A DNA stretch of 64,000 bases, taken from positions 10,176,501 through 10,240,500 of the forward strand of contig JAYKYS010000008.1 of the NCBI GenBank assembly GCA_036924285.1. The letters are read 5' to 3'. The first letter of the stretch is position 1. Each line of letters begins with the position of its first letter. Position numbers and translations under genes: made by a program. A model generated the notes under the pieces. The model saw only the letters and a program-made list of their open reading frames with translations. It did not search any database and was not told the DNA's origin. The stretch comes from Asterella californica (lineage: Eukaryota; Streptophyta; Marchantiopsida; Marchantiales; Aytoniaceae). Of the stretch, positions 11,631-23,500 are shown piece after piece.

Positions 11631-13309
11631 AGACTCAGTCCTTCCCAAGCTCTCACAGTCTAACTTCCACTCTCAGAAGACGAATCTAGTCTTCCAGAAG
11701 ACAGCTACTCCGTCTTCCGGGATTCTAACAGTGCTTCCTAAATAGCTCTCGTCTTCCGAGCTATATCTAACCAATCCTAACTAAGCAAGGCCTCCCATGG
11801 ATTCCTAAGAAGACAACCCACCTTGCATTACATCCTACTTCCTAACAGAAGATACAAGATTTGCGAGAAGTAGAGTGTACAATAGGTTCAGAAGATGGTT
11901 ACGGGCTCCTGCAGTGACAGTGGCCTCTGGGAAGACTCTCGGGACAGCTTCCGATTCAATGTCTTTCTCGGAAGACCTCCCGAAGCCAGGCTTCCCTTCA
12001 CTGATCTCACCTGTCTTCTGCTTCCTACGCGCAATCTATCCTCACAACAGACTCAAGACATTTGCACTCTGTTCTTCTGACTTCTCACCTCTCATACACA
12101 TTCAGAAGAAGCTTGCTGCATGACGGGAACACATGACCCTCGACCATTCTCTCCAGATTCTGCTAGCAAGACTTCTCACAACTCTCATTCTAAATTTGGG
12201 AAGAAAAAGGAGTAGGCTGCTATGGGTCGGACAGAAGAGACCCGTAACGGACCCTCACGTCTTCTCGCTTGTTCTGCCAGTCTTTCCAATCTTCTAGTCT
12301 CTCTAGGAAGATGTGGATTTGAGAAACTTGGAAGACCGGGAGGCACAGGCCTAGTTCCCAACTTCCAACTTCTCGAAATAACAAAACAACTCACCAAGTC
12401 ACTCGGGATTCGTACCAAGCCTCTCTTAACACAAAAACAAATCCAATCCACTCTTGATACGAATTGTACACAGTCGTCTTCCGAAGACAGTCAGATCTCA
12501 GAAGCGTCTTCCGAAGATGTTCCAATCTTCCGAAGCGCCTTCTGTTCACAGTTTCGGGAGTAGAGGGATGGTAGGGTAGGAAAATTGATAGTTGGGACCT
12601 CCAATTTGAGGGTTAGGAGTAGGGAAGCTCGAATTGCACTTGGGAAGAAACAAGAAGATGTATGACGGAAATTGGACAGCGCTTCCGCACCCAATGTCTA
12701 AGAAGGAAAAACGTGGGGAGGGAATTGATCGACCGGGTTGCCTGCAAACAACTAGGGAAGCGCAGGAGATCCCAAACAAAGGCGAGAAGCAGTGGGGAAG
12801 GAAAAAGAACATGAGAAGAACCTCTACTATCTTCTGTCTGCTTCCCGAGCTGTCTTCGATCTTCTGCGCGCTTCCGGCTTTGATTCCAGCTTCACTGCGA
12901 CCCCACAAAACTACTTCCACCGTCAGCTCCTTACTACGCCTCAATCGATCAAGTCTTCCACCTTCGATTCCACTCAGCCGTCCTCCAATGTCAACTTCCG
13001 GGAGTTCACAGAAAACTCCTTCAGCTCGATACGCTTCTGCTCTCAGTAATTCGACCATGCCTTCCTTCTAGCTTCGAATCAATTCTGACCTCTCTCAATT
13101 TCACCTCGCTGCTTCCTCACTCAAGGCTCACCCTCGAATCGATCTTCTAACCAAAACGTGCCTTTGCTGCGGGAAGCTGAAATGTGCTCATGTGCTTCCT
13201 GCGCATCTTCCCCGCAGTTTAGGGGTTTCGACCCTCTCGACCTACCTAACCTATTCGGTGCTACCTGGTAGGTCCACCTACTTCTTACGTGGTGAAGCTT
13301 CCGCGGTTG

Positions 13310-13425
13310 CCGTCTTCCGGAAGATACGTGTCTTCCGTCTTTCGCCGTCTTCCGTCGTCTTTCATCTTCCGAAGAAGAAGACGCTTCTCAGAAGACGGTC
13401 GTCTTCCGAAGAAGTCAGCTTTTTA
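13310..13425. promoter_or_regulatory. Cluster of GTCTTC/GAAGAC and CTTCCGAAG motifs near the 5' end of LTR B1
   Basis: About six exact GTCTTC or GAAGAC hexamers and several near variants occur in both orientations within about 115 bp, 140-250 bp inside the LTR start. A denser version is at the matching place in the solo LTR (25,570-25,685). The position in U3 suggests a protein-binding array or a hairpin-forming silencing target. No known element is matched with confidence. Confidence 0.45.
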
Positions 13426-13563
13426 TTACCAAAAGATCATAAGATTGTCTTCCTTCTAAGGAAGCCGTAATCTTAAGTCACAACGCTTCTTCAGTTATAC
13501 AAACAAGTTATTAATCTTAAAAATTTCAAAAATTCATGAATCCGGTAAATTGTGGGTACCACA

Positions 13564-13578
13564 TACGCCCACCCTCAC
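13564..13578 (-). promoter_or_regulatory. Polypurine tract of gypsy B
   Basis: Minus-strand GTGAGGGTGGGCGTA directly precedes TGTGG, the start of LTR B1, and lies about 70 bp after the end of integrase. It parallels the site of gypsy A. Confidence 0.65.
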
Positions 13579-13643
13579 ATGTTTGCGTCCCCGCAAACAT
13601 CAGCGCTTCAGCACTTCTGTTACGTCCAGTACTTCTTGACAAG

Positions 13644-15571
13644 TCATCCATTTACACGAGTGGTCATCAACGTACCGTTTAACTCTTCCAACTGCAAGGA
13701 ACCATTGGTGAAGACCTCCAAAACGCGATAAGGACCCATCCAGCGAAGATGAAGTTTCCCAGGGAACTTAAGATGCAGATTGTCGTAGAGAAGAACCAAG
13801 TCCCCATCTGTGACGGTCATCTTCTTCAGCTTGCCATCATAGTTCATCTTACGTTGCGCTTGTACTTCGTACGTCTTCTCCAAAGCTGCATTCCTATCTT
13901 CTTTGAACTCTACAAAGTTCAGAAGACGCTGCTCCTGGCTTTCCTCTTCTTCCATGCGTCCGGTTACGGCTAATCTGTAAGTAAGGACCTCTAACTCGAT
14001 GGGCACAATAGGTGTCATGTCATAAGTTAGGTAGAAGGATGTCTTCTAGATCGTGACTTTGGATGAAATCCTGAAAGTCCATAACACATATGGCAATTTC
14101 GTGTCCCAATCATACGCATGGTTAACAGTTACCTTATTCAGGATATTACATAGAAGACCATTCGACTTCTCCGCCAGTCCGTTCGCTTTCGGGTTGTACG
14201 GCGTTGTCTTCCGATGCTATCTTGAAGTATTGGGTCAGGAGAGAAATAGTCTCATTTAAGAAATGAGTACCCCTATCTGATATCAATTCCAGCGGACATA
14301 ATAGTGATAATGTTGTGTCAGAGGAACCTGACTACCACCGCGGCGTCGTTCTTCCTTGTGGCTTCGTCCTCTACCATCTTGGTAGCATAGTCGGTAGCTA
14401 TCAAAATATACCGTGCTCGTGTTCTTCTTGCCACCGGGGCGATAGGCCCAACAAAGTTGATTCCTCACTTTTCAAAAGAAGCAAGCGGAAGAATGGGAGT
14501 AAGAAGCCACCTAGTAGTAGCTGTTGGTCTTCCCACCCTTTGGCACAAATCACATTTCCTGATCTCCTGAAAAGGGTCTCTGTACATGGTTGGCCACCAG
14601 TAACCGGCGTCCAACATCTTTTTCACTGTAATCTTCAGCCCGTAATGACCCCCAGCATCTTCGTAGTGAAGACCCCTGATCACTGGCTTAATCTCTGAAG
14701 GCTCAAGGCATCTCCTTAGCTTCTCATCATGTCCCTTCCTAAACAGGATATCCTGGAAGATGGCGTAAGGACCTGCCTTGTGTAAGAAGACAGCCTTCTG
14801 CTCCGCATCCAATCCTTCGGGATACTGTTGGTCTTCCAAGAACTTCCTTAAGTCCTTGAAGATCGACTCTTCTGTGGAAGTCGCAAAGACTGGATCAGAA
14901 GATCTAGTCTCGTCTTCTGGGAAGCAGGCGGTACGCCCCCCCTCAGATGAAAGTGTCTCTACGAAAACTGAAAACAGCTTCTCGTCAGGGAACTCGTCTT
15001 CCACTTCATCTTCTCGTCGTTCCGTCTCCAATCTGGATAGGTAGTCAACATTAACATGTTGTCTTCCAGGCCTGTACTCAACTGTGTAAGTAAATTCCTG
15101 GAGTAGAAGAATCCACCTAGCTATCCTACCAGACAAATCTGCTTTCTTCACAAGATGTTTTAAAGAAAAATGATCCACATAGAAGACAAACGGGTTGGCT
15201 AGAAGAAAGTGCCTAAACTTTCTATAGGAGTAAATCATGCCGGGACACTCCCTTTCAGTTGTAGAGTACTTCTTCTCTGCATCACTGAGTTGTCTTCCCG
15301 CATAGTAGATGAGATAATCCTTCTTCTTCTCATCTTTCTGACTCAATACCACCCTTATGACAAAAGCAGAAACATCCACATAAATATGGAAGATTCTCTC
15401 CCAATCAGGTGGCCTTAGGACAGAGGATTCCGCCAGAAGTCTTTTCATTTCTTCGAATGTTTCCTGCTGCTCAGAAGACCAAATGTAAGGTTCGTCCTTC
15501 TTCAGCAACTTGGTAAGTCTTCCTGCTACCTCTGCATACCTGTCAATAAACCTCCTGTAGTATCCTACGTT
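13644..15571 (-). pseudogene. Gypsy B pol, second part: RNase H and integrase (degenerate)
   Basis: On the minus strand, DNVGYYRRFIDRYAEVAG opens where element C interrupted pol. RNase H follows (FHIYVDVSAF, YYAGRQLSDAEKKYSTTERE, FVFYVDHFSLKHL). The integrase zinc site has two His and two Cys (HYEDAGGHYGLK, CDLCQR; about 14,680-14,570). The catalytic core is in broken frames: INFVGP has Asn where Asp is expected, ATDYATKM and ISDRGTHFLNE are kept, and NGLAEKSNG supplies the Glu. The C-terminal MTPIVPIELE and DGDLVLLYDNLHLKFPGK reach the stop at 13,644. There are stops near 14,465 and 14,090 plus frame shifts in the core. The element is dead. The matching RT is on the far side of element C. 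Confidence 0.9.
15567..15571. repeat. Target site duplication ACGTT of element C (left)
   Basis: ACGTT at 15,567-15,571 is repeated at 27,721-27,725. Removing everything between restores one gypsy pol frame, with the RT end QLRSFLGNV running into VGYYRRF. Confidence 0.85.
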
Positions 15572-17468
15572 ATCGTGTCGAATATTGCATGAAGGATGTC
15601 TAGGAAAACGCGAGGTTCCTGGCTGTGGAGATGTTGTGTGCTGAAACAGAGACAAGACAGAGAAAAACAACCACGAAAACGAACGCTGCGATATATACAC
15701 TCCAAATGTATGTACACTGCCGGTTCTTTCTCCTAAGAGCAGAGAACTGAAAAACAGACTAGAGCGGTCTGTAACCTGCTTCAAAAACCCCTGAAAGCAA
15801 CCCTTGAATCACAATCCTGACCCAAAACCACCGAAGCGTAGCTCAAAGCAAGAGAAACTTCTCTTTGCTAACAAACAAAGCCACAGCAGTATCACGCGAT
15901 CCAAACCTAAGCCCAAACCACATCCATGTATAAGCTCTTAGCTAAAGCTAGCTACCACAAGCTGTATACAGCCAACCAGAACTCTAACGAACTCAAAAGA
16001 GCAAAACTCGTAGCGAAGAAACCAAAAAAGACCTATCTGTGGACTTTTTCCTTTCGCTGAACGGACTTCAGATGTCGATAGGGTCTCCTTCGTTGACTCC
16101 GTTAACCCAGGAAACCTTCAGATTCGACTCCCAACAGCCGAGATATCATCGATTTTTGATCGCAGGTGACCGAAACTTCAAAAATTCCTCCCTGCTGCTT
16201 AAAACCGCACACACCGCACAAACGGATCGTCTAAACTGATATCTGTCTTCTCTAGCAGATAGATCTAGCTACCCTGAACCCAACAAGACTCCAAACAAGC
16301 CGTTTGGAGTTCCCCTTGCAAAACCACGCAAGAAATTTGATCGCAGGTTGCAAAAAACTGACGTAAATCGGCTCCTTGCGGCTCAAACTCGCTCACCACA
16401 TACAAACCAACAATCCAATCCACACACGGTCTTCTCCTATGAGTAGATGAAGATTCCTTGATCCCGTAGGCACCAAGAACGAAGAGCTTAGCTCACCGAT
16501 CGCGAAGAACAACCCAATCTCAGATCGCAGGCGAACGAAAATCTGATGTAAGCGCTTCCCTGCGAGCCAATTTCACTCAGAACTCCCAAACCGTCCGATG
16601 AAACTTCGTATCATCTTCAATTTCCTGAAGAACTCGTTGTTCTGATCCCGATGGATCCAAGGATAGCAAGTTTGGACTCCGGAACACTGTCCGAACGGTC
16701 CAACTCTCCTTCACAGGTAACTGAAAACTTCAAATCTGCTTCCTGCGTCTCAATTTCTCTCAGAACACAACCCCCGATCCGTCTCTTCAAGAACCGTTTG
16801 AACCAGTGCGTAGCCTGCACAGATCTGAACCCAACGACGCCTTGCGCGCTTGCATTGGACTCCTAAATCTCCTGAACCGTTCGTTGATAGGTCGTAGGCG
16901 CAAGCTAACCCCTTAAGCAGCCCCCTTGTTACAGTCTATGTACGTACGAAGTTCTCTCAATAATAAGGAAGCTGACCCCTTGCATCTTTGATATAACGCC
17001 TGAAGCCTCAAATACCCAGTCAGCAAGTAAACTAAGGTCTAACTTGATTTTGCCTTCTTTCAAGTCGCATAACTTCTTCACTAGATGTTCAAACGACGTA
17101 AACAAGATGCCCATGGAAAGCTGACAACGAGCTCTACCCATCTATGTGATGAAAGTGAAGATCCGAAGTTGCGCCAAAAGCCCGTAAGCTGGGGCCTAGC
17201 TTGTTTTCTCCATCTTTCGAGTCTTGTAACTTTTCCACTATGCGTCCAAACAAAGTAGACAAGATGTCTATGGAAAGTTGACAAGGAGCTCTATCCACTG
17301 ATGCGATAAAAGCAAAGATCCGAAGTTGTGTCAAAAACCCACAAGCTGGGGCCTAGCTTGTTTTCTCCATCTTTCGAGTCTTGTAACTTCTCCACTAGGC
17401 GTCCAAACGAAATAGATGAAGTGTCTATGGAAAGTTGACAAGGAGCTCTACCCATCTATGTGATGAAA
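15572..17468 (-). repeat. 3' LTR of element C (truncated)
   Basis: It matches the other LTR copy closely from the outer end to GATGAAAATGG at 17,468, where similarity stops and gag sequence begins. It lacks roughly the first 130 bp of the minus-strand LTR. A tandem array of about 158 bp units lies at 17,040-17,466. Small minus-strand frames in this array (CQLSMGILFTSF, CQLSIDILSTLF) are repeats of each other. I see no independent gene. Confidence 0.85.
17040..17466. repeat. About 158-bp tandem repeats in LTR C (left copy)
   Basis: The block starting AAGCTGGGGCCTAGCTTG recurs at about 17,186 and 17,343, with a more diverged unit before it. Each unit contains a GGAAAG(C/T)TGACAA(C/G)GAGCTCTA site. 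The right LTR shows the same array at about 27,165-27,650. Confidence 0.8.
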
Positions 17469-18810
17469 ATGGTCCATCTACCCTCTGGTTGTGAAGGATC
17501 GTCCTCCATTGCTTGTATAGTTTCTTGTTGAACCTTATCCTCCCCAGCTTGCTTCCCTGAAGAAGTCTCTTCTTGTCTCTTCTTCTCGCTTTGCATCATG
17601 GATGCATTATCCAACTTGAGCTCGTTTAGATCCTCGTGCTCACCCAAATCATCTCTATGGAGATTGTGCTCAATCTCCTCCATCCTAGCACCATAGCTTG
17701 TAGCTCTGATAGCTACAACTGCATGTGCCGCAAAGTAATCATCCACCAATCTCTTCATCCCTCCCTTACCAACGTTGACTTGAAAGAGATTACCTGTACT
17801 TCTGAACTCAACATTTTCATCCTCTCAAGAAATAACCTCTCGTTGCAAAGACTCTGCAAAGTCGATGCAATCATCTCGCTTACGGTCAGTACTATCACAC
17901 CACAGGCAGTGATGTACCCAAGCTGGTTTGGATACAAGCTCCATCTTGGTCGACGATCTCTTATCCTCTAATCTAGTAACCTTAGCTTGTAGATCTTGCA
18001 TCTTTTGCTGTAGGTCCTCGATGGTTGGATCCTTCTCTTCCACAACCACAACCTCATATACTACCTGAACTGGTGTGGTAGTCAACGATGCAGGTGTCAA
18101 CCTTGTAACCCTTTCTCCAGACAAGAAGCTCAATCGCTTCATGCACAACCTCCCAATTCCTTGTCAATCCTTCTTCTTTCTCCCCATCCTCCAGAAGTAG
18201 CTCCAACTGTTCCTGCCATGGTTCATCCGCAGCTTGAAGAAACAGCTCCGTCTTGTAGCTCTCCAAGGTTAGCTGGTCCACCCGAGGCAGTTGAGAGATT
18301 GTCTCTCGAACTCCATCAGCAGCTCTGTAGGCTGCAAACCCTTGCTGGATCGATTGATCCATTCCAAAACGATTTCTTGGTTACTCGATCTGAGTTCTCC
18401 AAGAAATACTCTTCCATCAGCGCATGTGAAAATGTATCTCGGTTCCTCTCAAAACGCTATGTTAGACCCTTCACATGCTCCCTTATCCCAAGCACCGCAG
18501 CGAGTTCGAACGTCTCGATCATCTCCTTCTCCGGTACCTGATCCAAATCCATCTCCATCTTGTAACATCTCAAGTACTCAGAGATGTCTCTCCCACCAAA
18601 TAGATCAAACTTGTCGATCACCCTTCCTAGCGCCTTCTTCCTCAAAGCCTCCTTTTGTTGGTTCTCTTGCTCTTGTTGCATAAACAAAGTGAAGGCTTGA
18701 AACAATCGTGCAGTTGCTACATCCAACTGCATCCCTGGTATCCCTTCTGATCCGTCTATCCCGTCCATAGTCATGGCTCGTCCCATCCTCCCATCCTCCC
18801 ATGATCCCAA
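17456..18810 (-). pseudogene. Element C gag (degenerate)
   Basis: Minus-strand frames in sequence: an acidic start with LDVATARLFQAFTLFMQQEQ, then the capsid-like FDLFGGRDISEYLRCYKMEM and IETFELAAVLGIREHVKG (18,610-18,460). VDQLTLESYKTELFLQ and EEGLTRNWEVVHEAIELL (to 18,120) follow, then a coiled coil IEDLQQKMQDLQAKVTRLED. The zinc-knuckle-like CLWCDSTDRKRDDC has Cys-x2-Cys but lacks the usual Gly and His. The reading ends in an acidic Gln/Glu-rich part that meets the LTR at 17,468. At least two frame changes (near 18,420 and 18,150) break it. It is the only coding sequence left in the element. Confidence 0.65.
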
Positions 18811-18940
18811 CCGTCTACAAATCCATCACCCCAGGTCCACAGCATCCTCCCAAACAACCAAATCCATCTTCATCCTCGTTCATGATTGCTGATCTCTTCT
18901 GCTCAGTTCTAACAGACAAATATCTCCACCTCGGACCTTC

Positions 18941-18955
18941 ACGTCGAGTTCACCA
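18941..18955 (-). promoter_or_regulatory. Candidate primer-binding site of element C
   Basis: Minus-strand TGGTGAACTCGACGT starts four bases after the inner end of the 5' LTR. It begins TGG, as tRNA-primed sites do. I cannot assign the tRNA, so this is a position-based call. Confidence 0.4.
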
Positions 18956-18959
18956 CCGT

Positions 18960-19091
18960 ATAGTGTCGGATATTGCGTGAAGGAGGTCCAGGAAAATGCG
19001 AGGTTCCTCACTGTGGAGATGTTGTATGCTGAAACAGAGAAAAAACAAAGAAAAACAACCACGAAAACGAACAATATATACACTCCAAATG
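18960..19091 (-). repeat. 5' LTR of element C, inner part (split by solo LTR B2)
   Basis: The sequence ATAGTGTCGGATATTGCG and what follows match the outer end of the left LTR (15,572-15,705) up to CTCCAAATG. The solo LTR begins there. The rest of this LTR resumes at 25,839. Confidence 0.85.
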
Positions 19092-20579
19092 TTTAGTGAC
19101 GAAGGATTTCTCCTTTTGCTCATTTAGTATACAAGATATCGTTCCCACAGAGGATTTGCACAAGTAACGCTGCTCTAAGTTCTAAGATCTGTTCAAACAC
19201 ACAAACACACGGGTTTTGCCTAGAAATCCCGTCTTCTCACAAAACCACACGTCTTCCAGACACGCCAAATGGTGCTCTGGACCCAAACAAACAACTACCA
19301 ATTACAATATCACACAACTATTCACAGAGAAGCTCGGGAAGACGAACTTCCTGCTTCTAGGTTGCTTCTTCCGGTCTTCTCGATACCGTCTTCCCGAAGC
19401 GATTCTCGTCTTCTGGGGGTTTAGCTCGTCTTCTCACACCTCCAGAAGGCTGTCCGGCTTCGCAGAAGTCGACTAGTAACAGTCGTTACACCTTATTCTC
19501 ACACTCACATTCCATCGGGTTGGATAAATCACAGGGTGTATGCCCCCTGTAGCCTTCTCAGGCTTCTGCCTACGGAAGTTGTCTTCCTGCAGCACTACAA
19601 CGACATTCACCTTCACGGAAGCTCAATAGAAGTATCGGAAGCTCACTAGAAGAAGATAAGAAGATGGGGAAGATGAGGGAAGATGGGAAGAAGAAGAAAT
19701 CCAAAACAAGAGAAAACAGGATGAAAAAGAGCAATTAAGATTCCGACAGGCTTCTAGTCCGGATCCTGACTAACAAGCCATCCCTGCTTGTAATAGTTTG
19801 GGGAGGAAGACAACAAACGTGAGTACTGTGACACCGTCTTCTACTCGAGGATGTCGTCTTCTGTTGCGGGAAGAAGTCTTCTTTCTTCTTCACTTCGCTG
19901 CTCTGACTGCTCTGTCTTCTGGGATCACTTACCCAGAAGACCGTTCGTACGTAGATCCCAAGTGCTCTACGGAACGAGTCAAGCTACACTTCCACAACGG
20001 CTGACAGTCATCGCCACTCAAGAAGAACACTTCCCATGCACAATTGGGAGCGAATTCAATACATTCCACCACCCAGAGACATGGACAAAGCTGCTGCACT
20101 CAAATTCACAATCTATTCCCCGAGAAGAAGTCACAATGGCATTGGGAAGCTCACTCCCTCTACTTCTTGCGTCTACTCCTCGACACACCAGTCTAGCTAA
20201 CAGGACTGCACGAGGATGCCGTTCTCTGTTCCTAGACTGTCCCTGCTCTAATGTGTCTCTCCTACCTGCCTGTAGAATCGGTGTGTATGTTCAGTTACTG
20301 CCGAATTCTACAGAACTGGCAGAGCTCTCAGAGAGCTTTTCTCCTACCATGCTATCCTACTTAACCATCTGCCTTGGGAGGCGACCACCAGGGAGAGAGA
20401 GAGGCGCTGACAAGAGGTTGTCACCTCACATGCATGCGGTCCCTCTTCCCAATTAGCCCTCCACTGTATTACTCCTACGCTACCTATGCTGCCACATGGG
20501 GTCCTAACTATTTTTACATGGAAAACTGCCACCCTTAAGATAGCATGTCCAATCCTACTAAATCTGGAAGTGTCGATTG

Positions 20580-23500
20580 AGTTTGCTAAATACTCTGATT
20601 GCTCGGTGGCAATCTCTACATGATCTGCTCCTACCGGAGCTACTACCTCGACTTCTGATGGGCTGGGAAGCCCTGCACTTACCTCGGGTACCACTGAGGT
20701 AGCTTTCCTCTCCTCGCTCTTCGCTGGCCCTGCTATTTCTGCGGCTGTGTCTTCCTCGGCTTCGACTTCGGAAGACGGAATGGTCTTCTGGGAAGACGAG
20801 TCGAATGGTGCGTCTTCGGTCTTCTGAGGCACAGATGCAGTACTAGGGACCATGGCGATCTCATAGGGGTCCGGGGAAGTCGCTTCCTCCACACGGAATA
20901 CCTGGGAAGACGGCTCGTCTTCCTGTCTTCCAGAAGACATCATGTCTTCCGGGGCGTCTTCTGGAGTCTTCTCGTCTTCCAACGCTGTCACCACCAAGTG
21001 TACAGCGAGATCGAACTCCTCCTTCTCCATTCCGGATCCAGTCGAGGGTGCTGGGGCTTGGGAAGATGCGGTTGCAGGTGTCGGAAGTGAGGGAAGACCA
21101 TAAAGTGTCTTCACTCCTTCTATCTGTCTATACAGGTACCTGAACATGCTATCTCTGCATTCCACCAACCTCGTCTTGGACTCGCTGTCCCATTCCCTAG
21201 CTAAGGTATGTAACTTCTTACCTGCGGTGAAGTTGAACTTCTTCCGAAGCGCTTCTACCGACTGAGCTAGCATCTTCTACGCACGGGCCTCCGCTGCTTC
21301 CCTCTGCGTCTTCTCTGTTGCAGCTCGCGCTTCTGCGGCTTCTCGCTGCATCTTCCAAGTGGTCTGCTCTTCTGCGAGGATAGTGATCTTCTCCCGTACT
21401 CGGAGAACTTCCTGATCACGCTGCTGTACTCACGTCTGCAACTCCTGGTTGCTCTTCCGAAGTTGCATCGACTCTTTGGCAGAAGCGGCTGCTTCCGCCT
21501 TGTACCTGGCTGCAAGCTTCTCCGTAGTGCGGAGACTAGCTTCCAGAGACTCCGTCTTTTGCTGGCTGTCTTCCTGTCGCAGCAAGGTGCGCATGCCAAA
21601 TCCAGGCTGTAGAGGCTTCTCCTGTGCCCTCGCTCTTCTTTCCAGCAACTCCATAGCGGGCTGGATCTCCTTCTGGAAGTAGGCACTGAACTCCTCCAGT
21701 CGTCTTCTTGCAGAAGACAAGTTCATCCCCACCACTCGCTCGATGGTGTCAACTTCGTCTTCCAAAGGCAAGGGAGCCTCTTCCACCACTACGGCCTTCA
21801 TCTTCTGCGCACGAGAAGAAGCTACTCTTCTCATCTTCCGGAGTGGAAGACTCCTCGTGGCAGGAGCGGCTCTCCTCTTTGCACTTCCTCGCATCGCAGT
21901 AGGAGTGCCCATCCATCCTTCGTCTTCTGGAGTCTTCGGAAGACTCCCAGGTGTTACAGAAGCTGTCTTCTGCTCCGATCGGGTACTCAGCAAGTCTTCC
22001 TCCGAGTCCGACTCCGATCCTGAATGGATGAGGGAGATGGGTGTCCTCGGTACACTTCTGTGGCCCATCTTCCTCACTGGCGTGGCGTCTTCCGACCCAC
22101 TAGACTCGTCTTCCCTCACCAGAAGCGTCTTCTGGTGAGAGCCGGGCCTGTAACGACCTATGTTACACATAGGAAGTTTGTCTATTAGTAATGTATTTAG
22201 TTATAACTAAGTGTTGAGAATGTTTATTTGCTGCCAAAGTACTTTAAGGAGGTATCAAGTTAGTCATGACTAGCTAAAAGTTAGTTATGGTTAAACTTAG
22301 CTGTACTTTTGACAGAATTCAGATATTTGCTAAAGAGTGAGCACTACTATCTTGTCATCTTGTCTAAAAGGTAGAAAGGAGGTGGAAAGTATCCCTTATC
22401 TCCTTTTTGACTTGATATTAGTGGTTGGATTAAAGTTGTGGACTTTGTGGGCATTAAAAACAAGAAGAGATTCCACATGTTTCCTTTTTAGTGGGTCCTA
22501 GTGTAGAGGGGGGTGGAAATTCGAGATTCCTTGAGAATATTCCAGAATCCTTCTAGAAGTTGTTGACTTTGAAGGAATAAGCCCATGTGAAAAGGTAAAA
22601 AGCCCATGTGATCAATGCTTTTACCTTAAGTAATATCTTAGTAAAACCCGGTAAAAGTAGTTACGGCTGAGTTACCGGGGGTACCAAAGTAAAAACCTAG
22701 AATGTATAAATAGAGGAGTAGAGAAGAGCTCCTCATCCTTGTTTTCACATTGTCGTAATGACAACTTGAGTAATATAGAGAGTGTGGGATATTTTTAGCA
22801 TGTGAGAACTTGAGAGACATCGTTAGAATGGAGGATTTTAGTTGATGTGTTTAATGAGATTTTTAGTTGATAAGTTTGTGGGTGTATGAATGAGTGAACT
22901 TAGCATTTTCCCTTCAAGTTCATGGTGTGCTTCCATCAAAGCCATCAGAGGTGACCCCTGAGTGAGAGACAGGCCCGACATGTTGCAGATTCGTGGATGA
23001 CGATCGTGGAGGTTGAGAGATCGGGGGGTAGTTGATCGATAGGACCGCGGAGGGTTTACAGACCTCAGCTGTGGCATCAGAGTGAGAGGGGGCGTTGCTG
23101 CTGCCTCTCGGTCATCGTCTTCCGAGGTCTCCTCCTTCACCTCCTGTCGCTCCGTTGGTCCATACACTGCCAGCTGATCTTCCCTAAGATCCCCCATGGC
23201 TACATACAAGTAGCAGAAGAAGGGCGTCAGATGTCCTCCCGCCGGGGTACCCAAGTATGCTAGCTCCGTCTGTACATAGTTGTGGATGTACGCGCCCCAG
23301 TAGATTGGCACTCTGTCATCCCACACTGATTCCAGGAACTCCACGTCCTGATCTCCTAAGTACCTCGTCTTCTGCGCTTTTTCCTTGGGGAAAAGATGCA
23401 GAAACAACTTCGCCAGAAGTCGCTTCTTCGACTCCCGGTAAGACTCTATCTTCCAACCGTTCCTCCCCTGCCTGTCTTCCACGAAAAGGCAGGTGGTACT

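Larger units (their letters stand above)
8440..12910. repeat. Direct duplication inside LTR B1 (units about 8,440-10,840 and 10,895-12,910)
   Basis: The block that starts with the AGTCTTCTCGGCTTCCAACG context near 8,440 recurs near 10,905. It passes through matching landmarks: the reverse-strand FNFTAGRKLL codons (8,700 and 11,170), CTCGAGCTACTCCTGCCTTC (9,366 and 11,405), and the GTCTTCCAGAAGACAGC site (9,640 and 11,690). It ends at the GCGACCCCA motif (about 10,830 and 12,905). The solo LTR has each landmark once, so the duplication is specific to LTR B1. Confidence 0.75.
6484..13563 (-). mobile_element. Giant 3' LTR of gypsy B (LTR B1, 7,080 bp)
   Basis: On the minus strand the LTR begins TGTGGTACCC right after the polypurine tract and integrase end of gypsy B. 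It ends GTCACTACA against the gag of element D. Its termini match those of the solo LTR at 19,092-25,833, which has a target duplication, so the ends are well defined. It contains remnants of a long ORF in sense orientation, an internal direct duplication of about 2.4 kb, and a TATA box (8,004-7,998). The duplication explains part of its length. A B-family LTR without it would still be several kb. Many small frames on both strands inside it are shadows. Confidence 0.85.

Noticed and set aside
13310..13425. Heat-shock-element-like or CRISPR-like array
   Set aside because: TTC and GAA are separated by one base where a heat-shock element needs two, and spacing and orientation are irregular. There are no spacers of constant length, and the host is a eukaryote.
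6484..13563. Many open frames of 60-145 codons on the + strand of the giant LTRs, rich in Ser, Leu and Arg
   Set aside because: They are complements of the minus-strand ORF or of the GTCTTC-rich DNA. They lack conserved motifs and do not persist between LTR B1 and B2.
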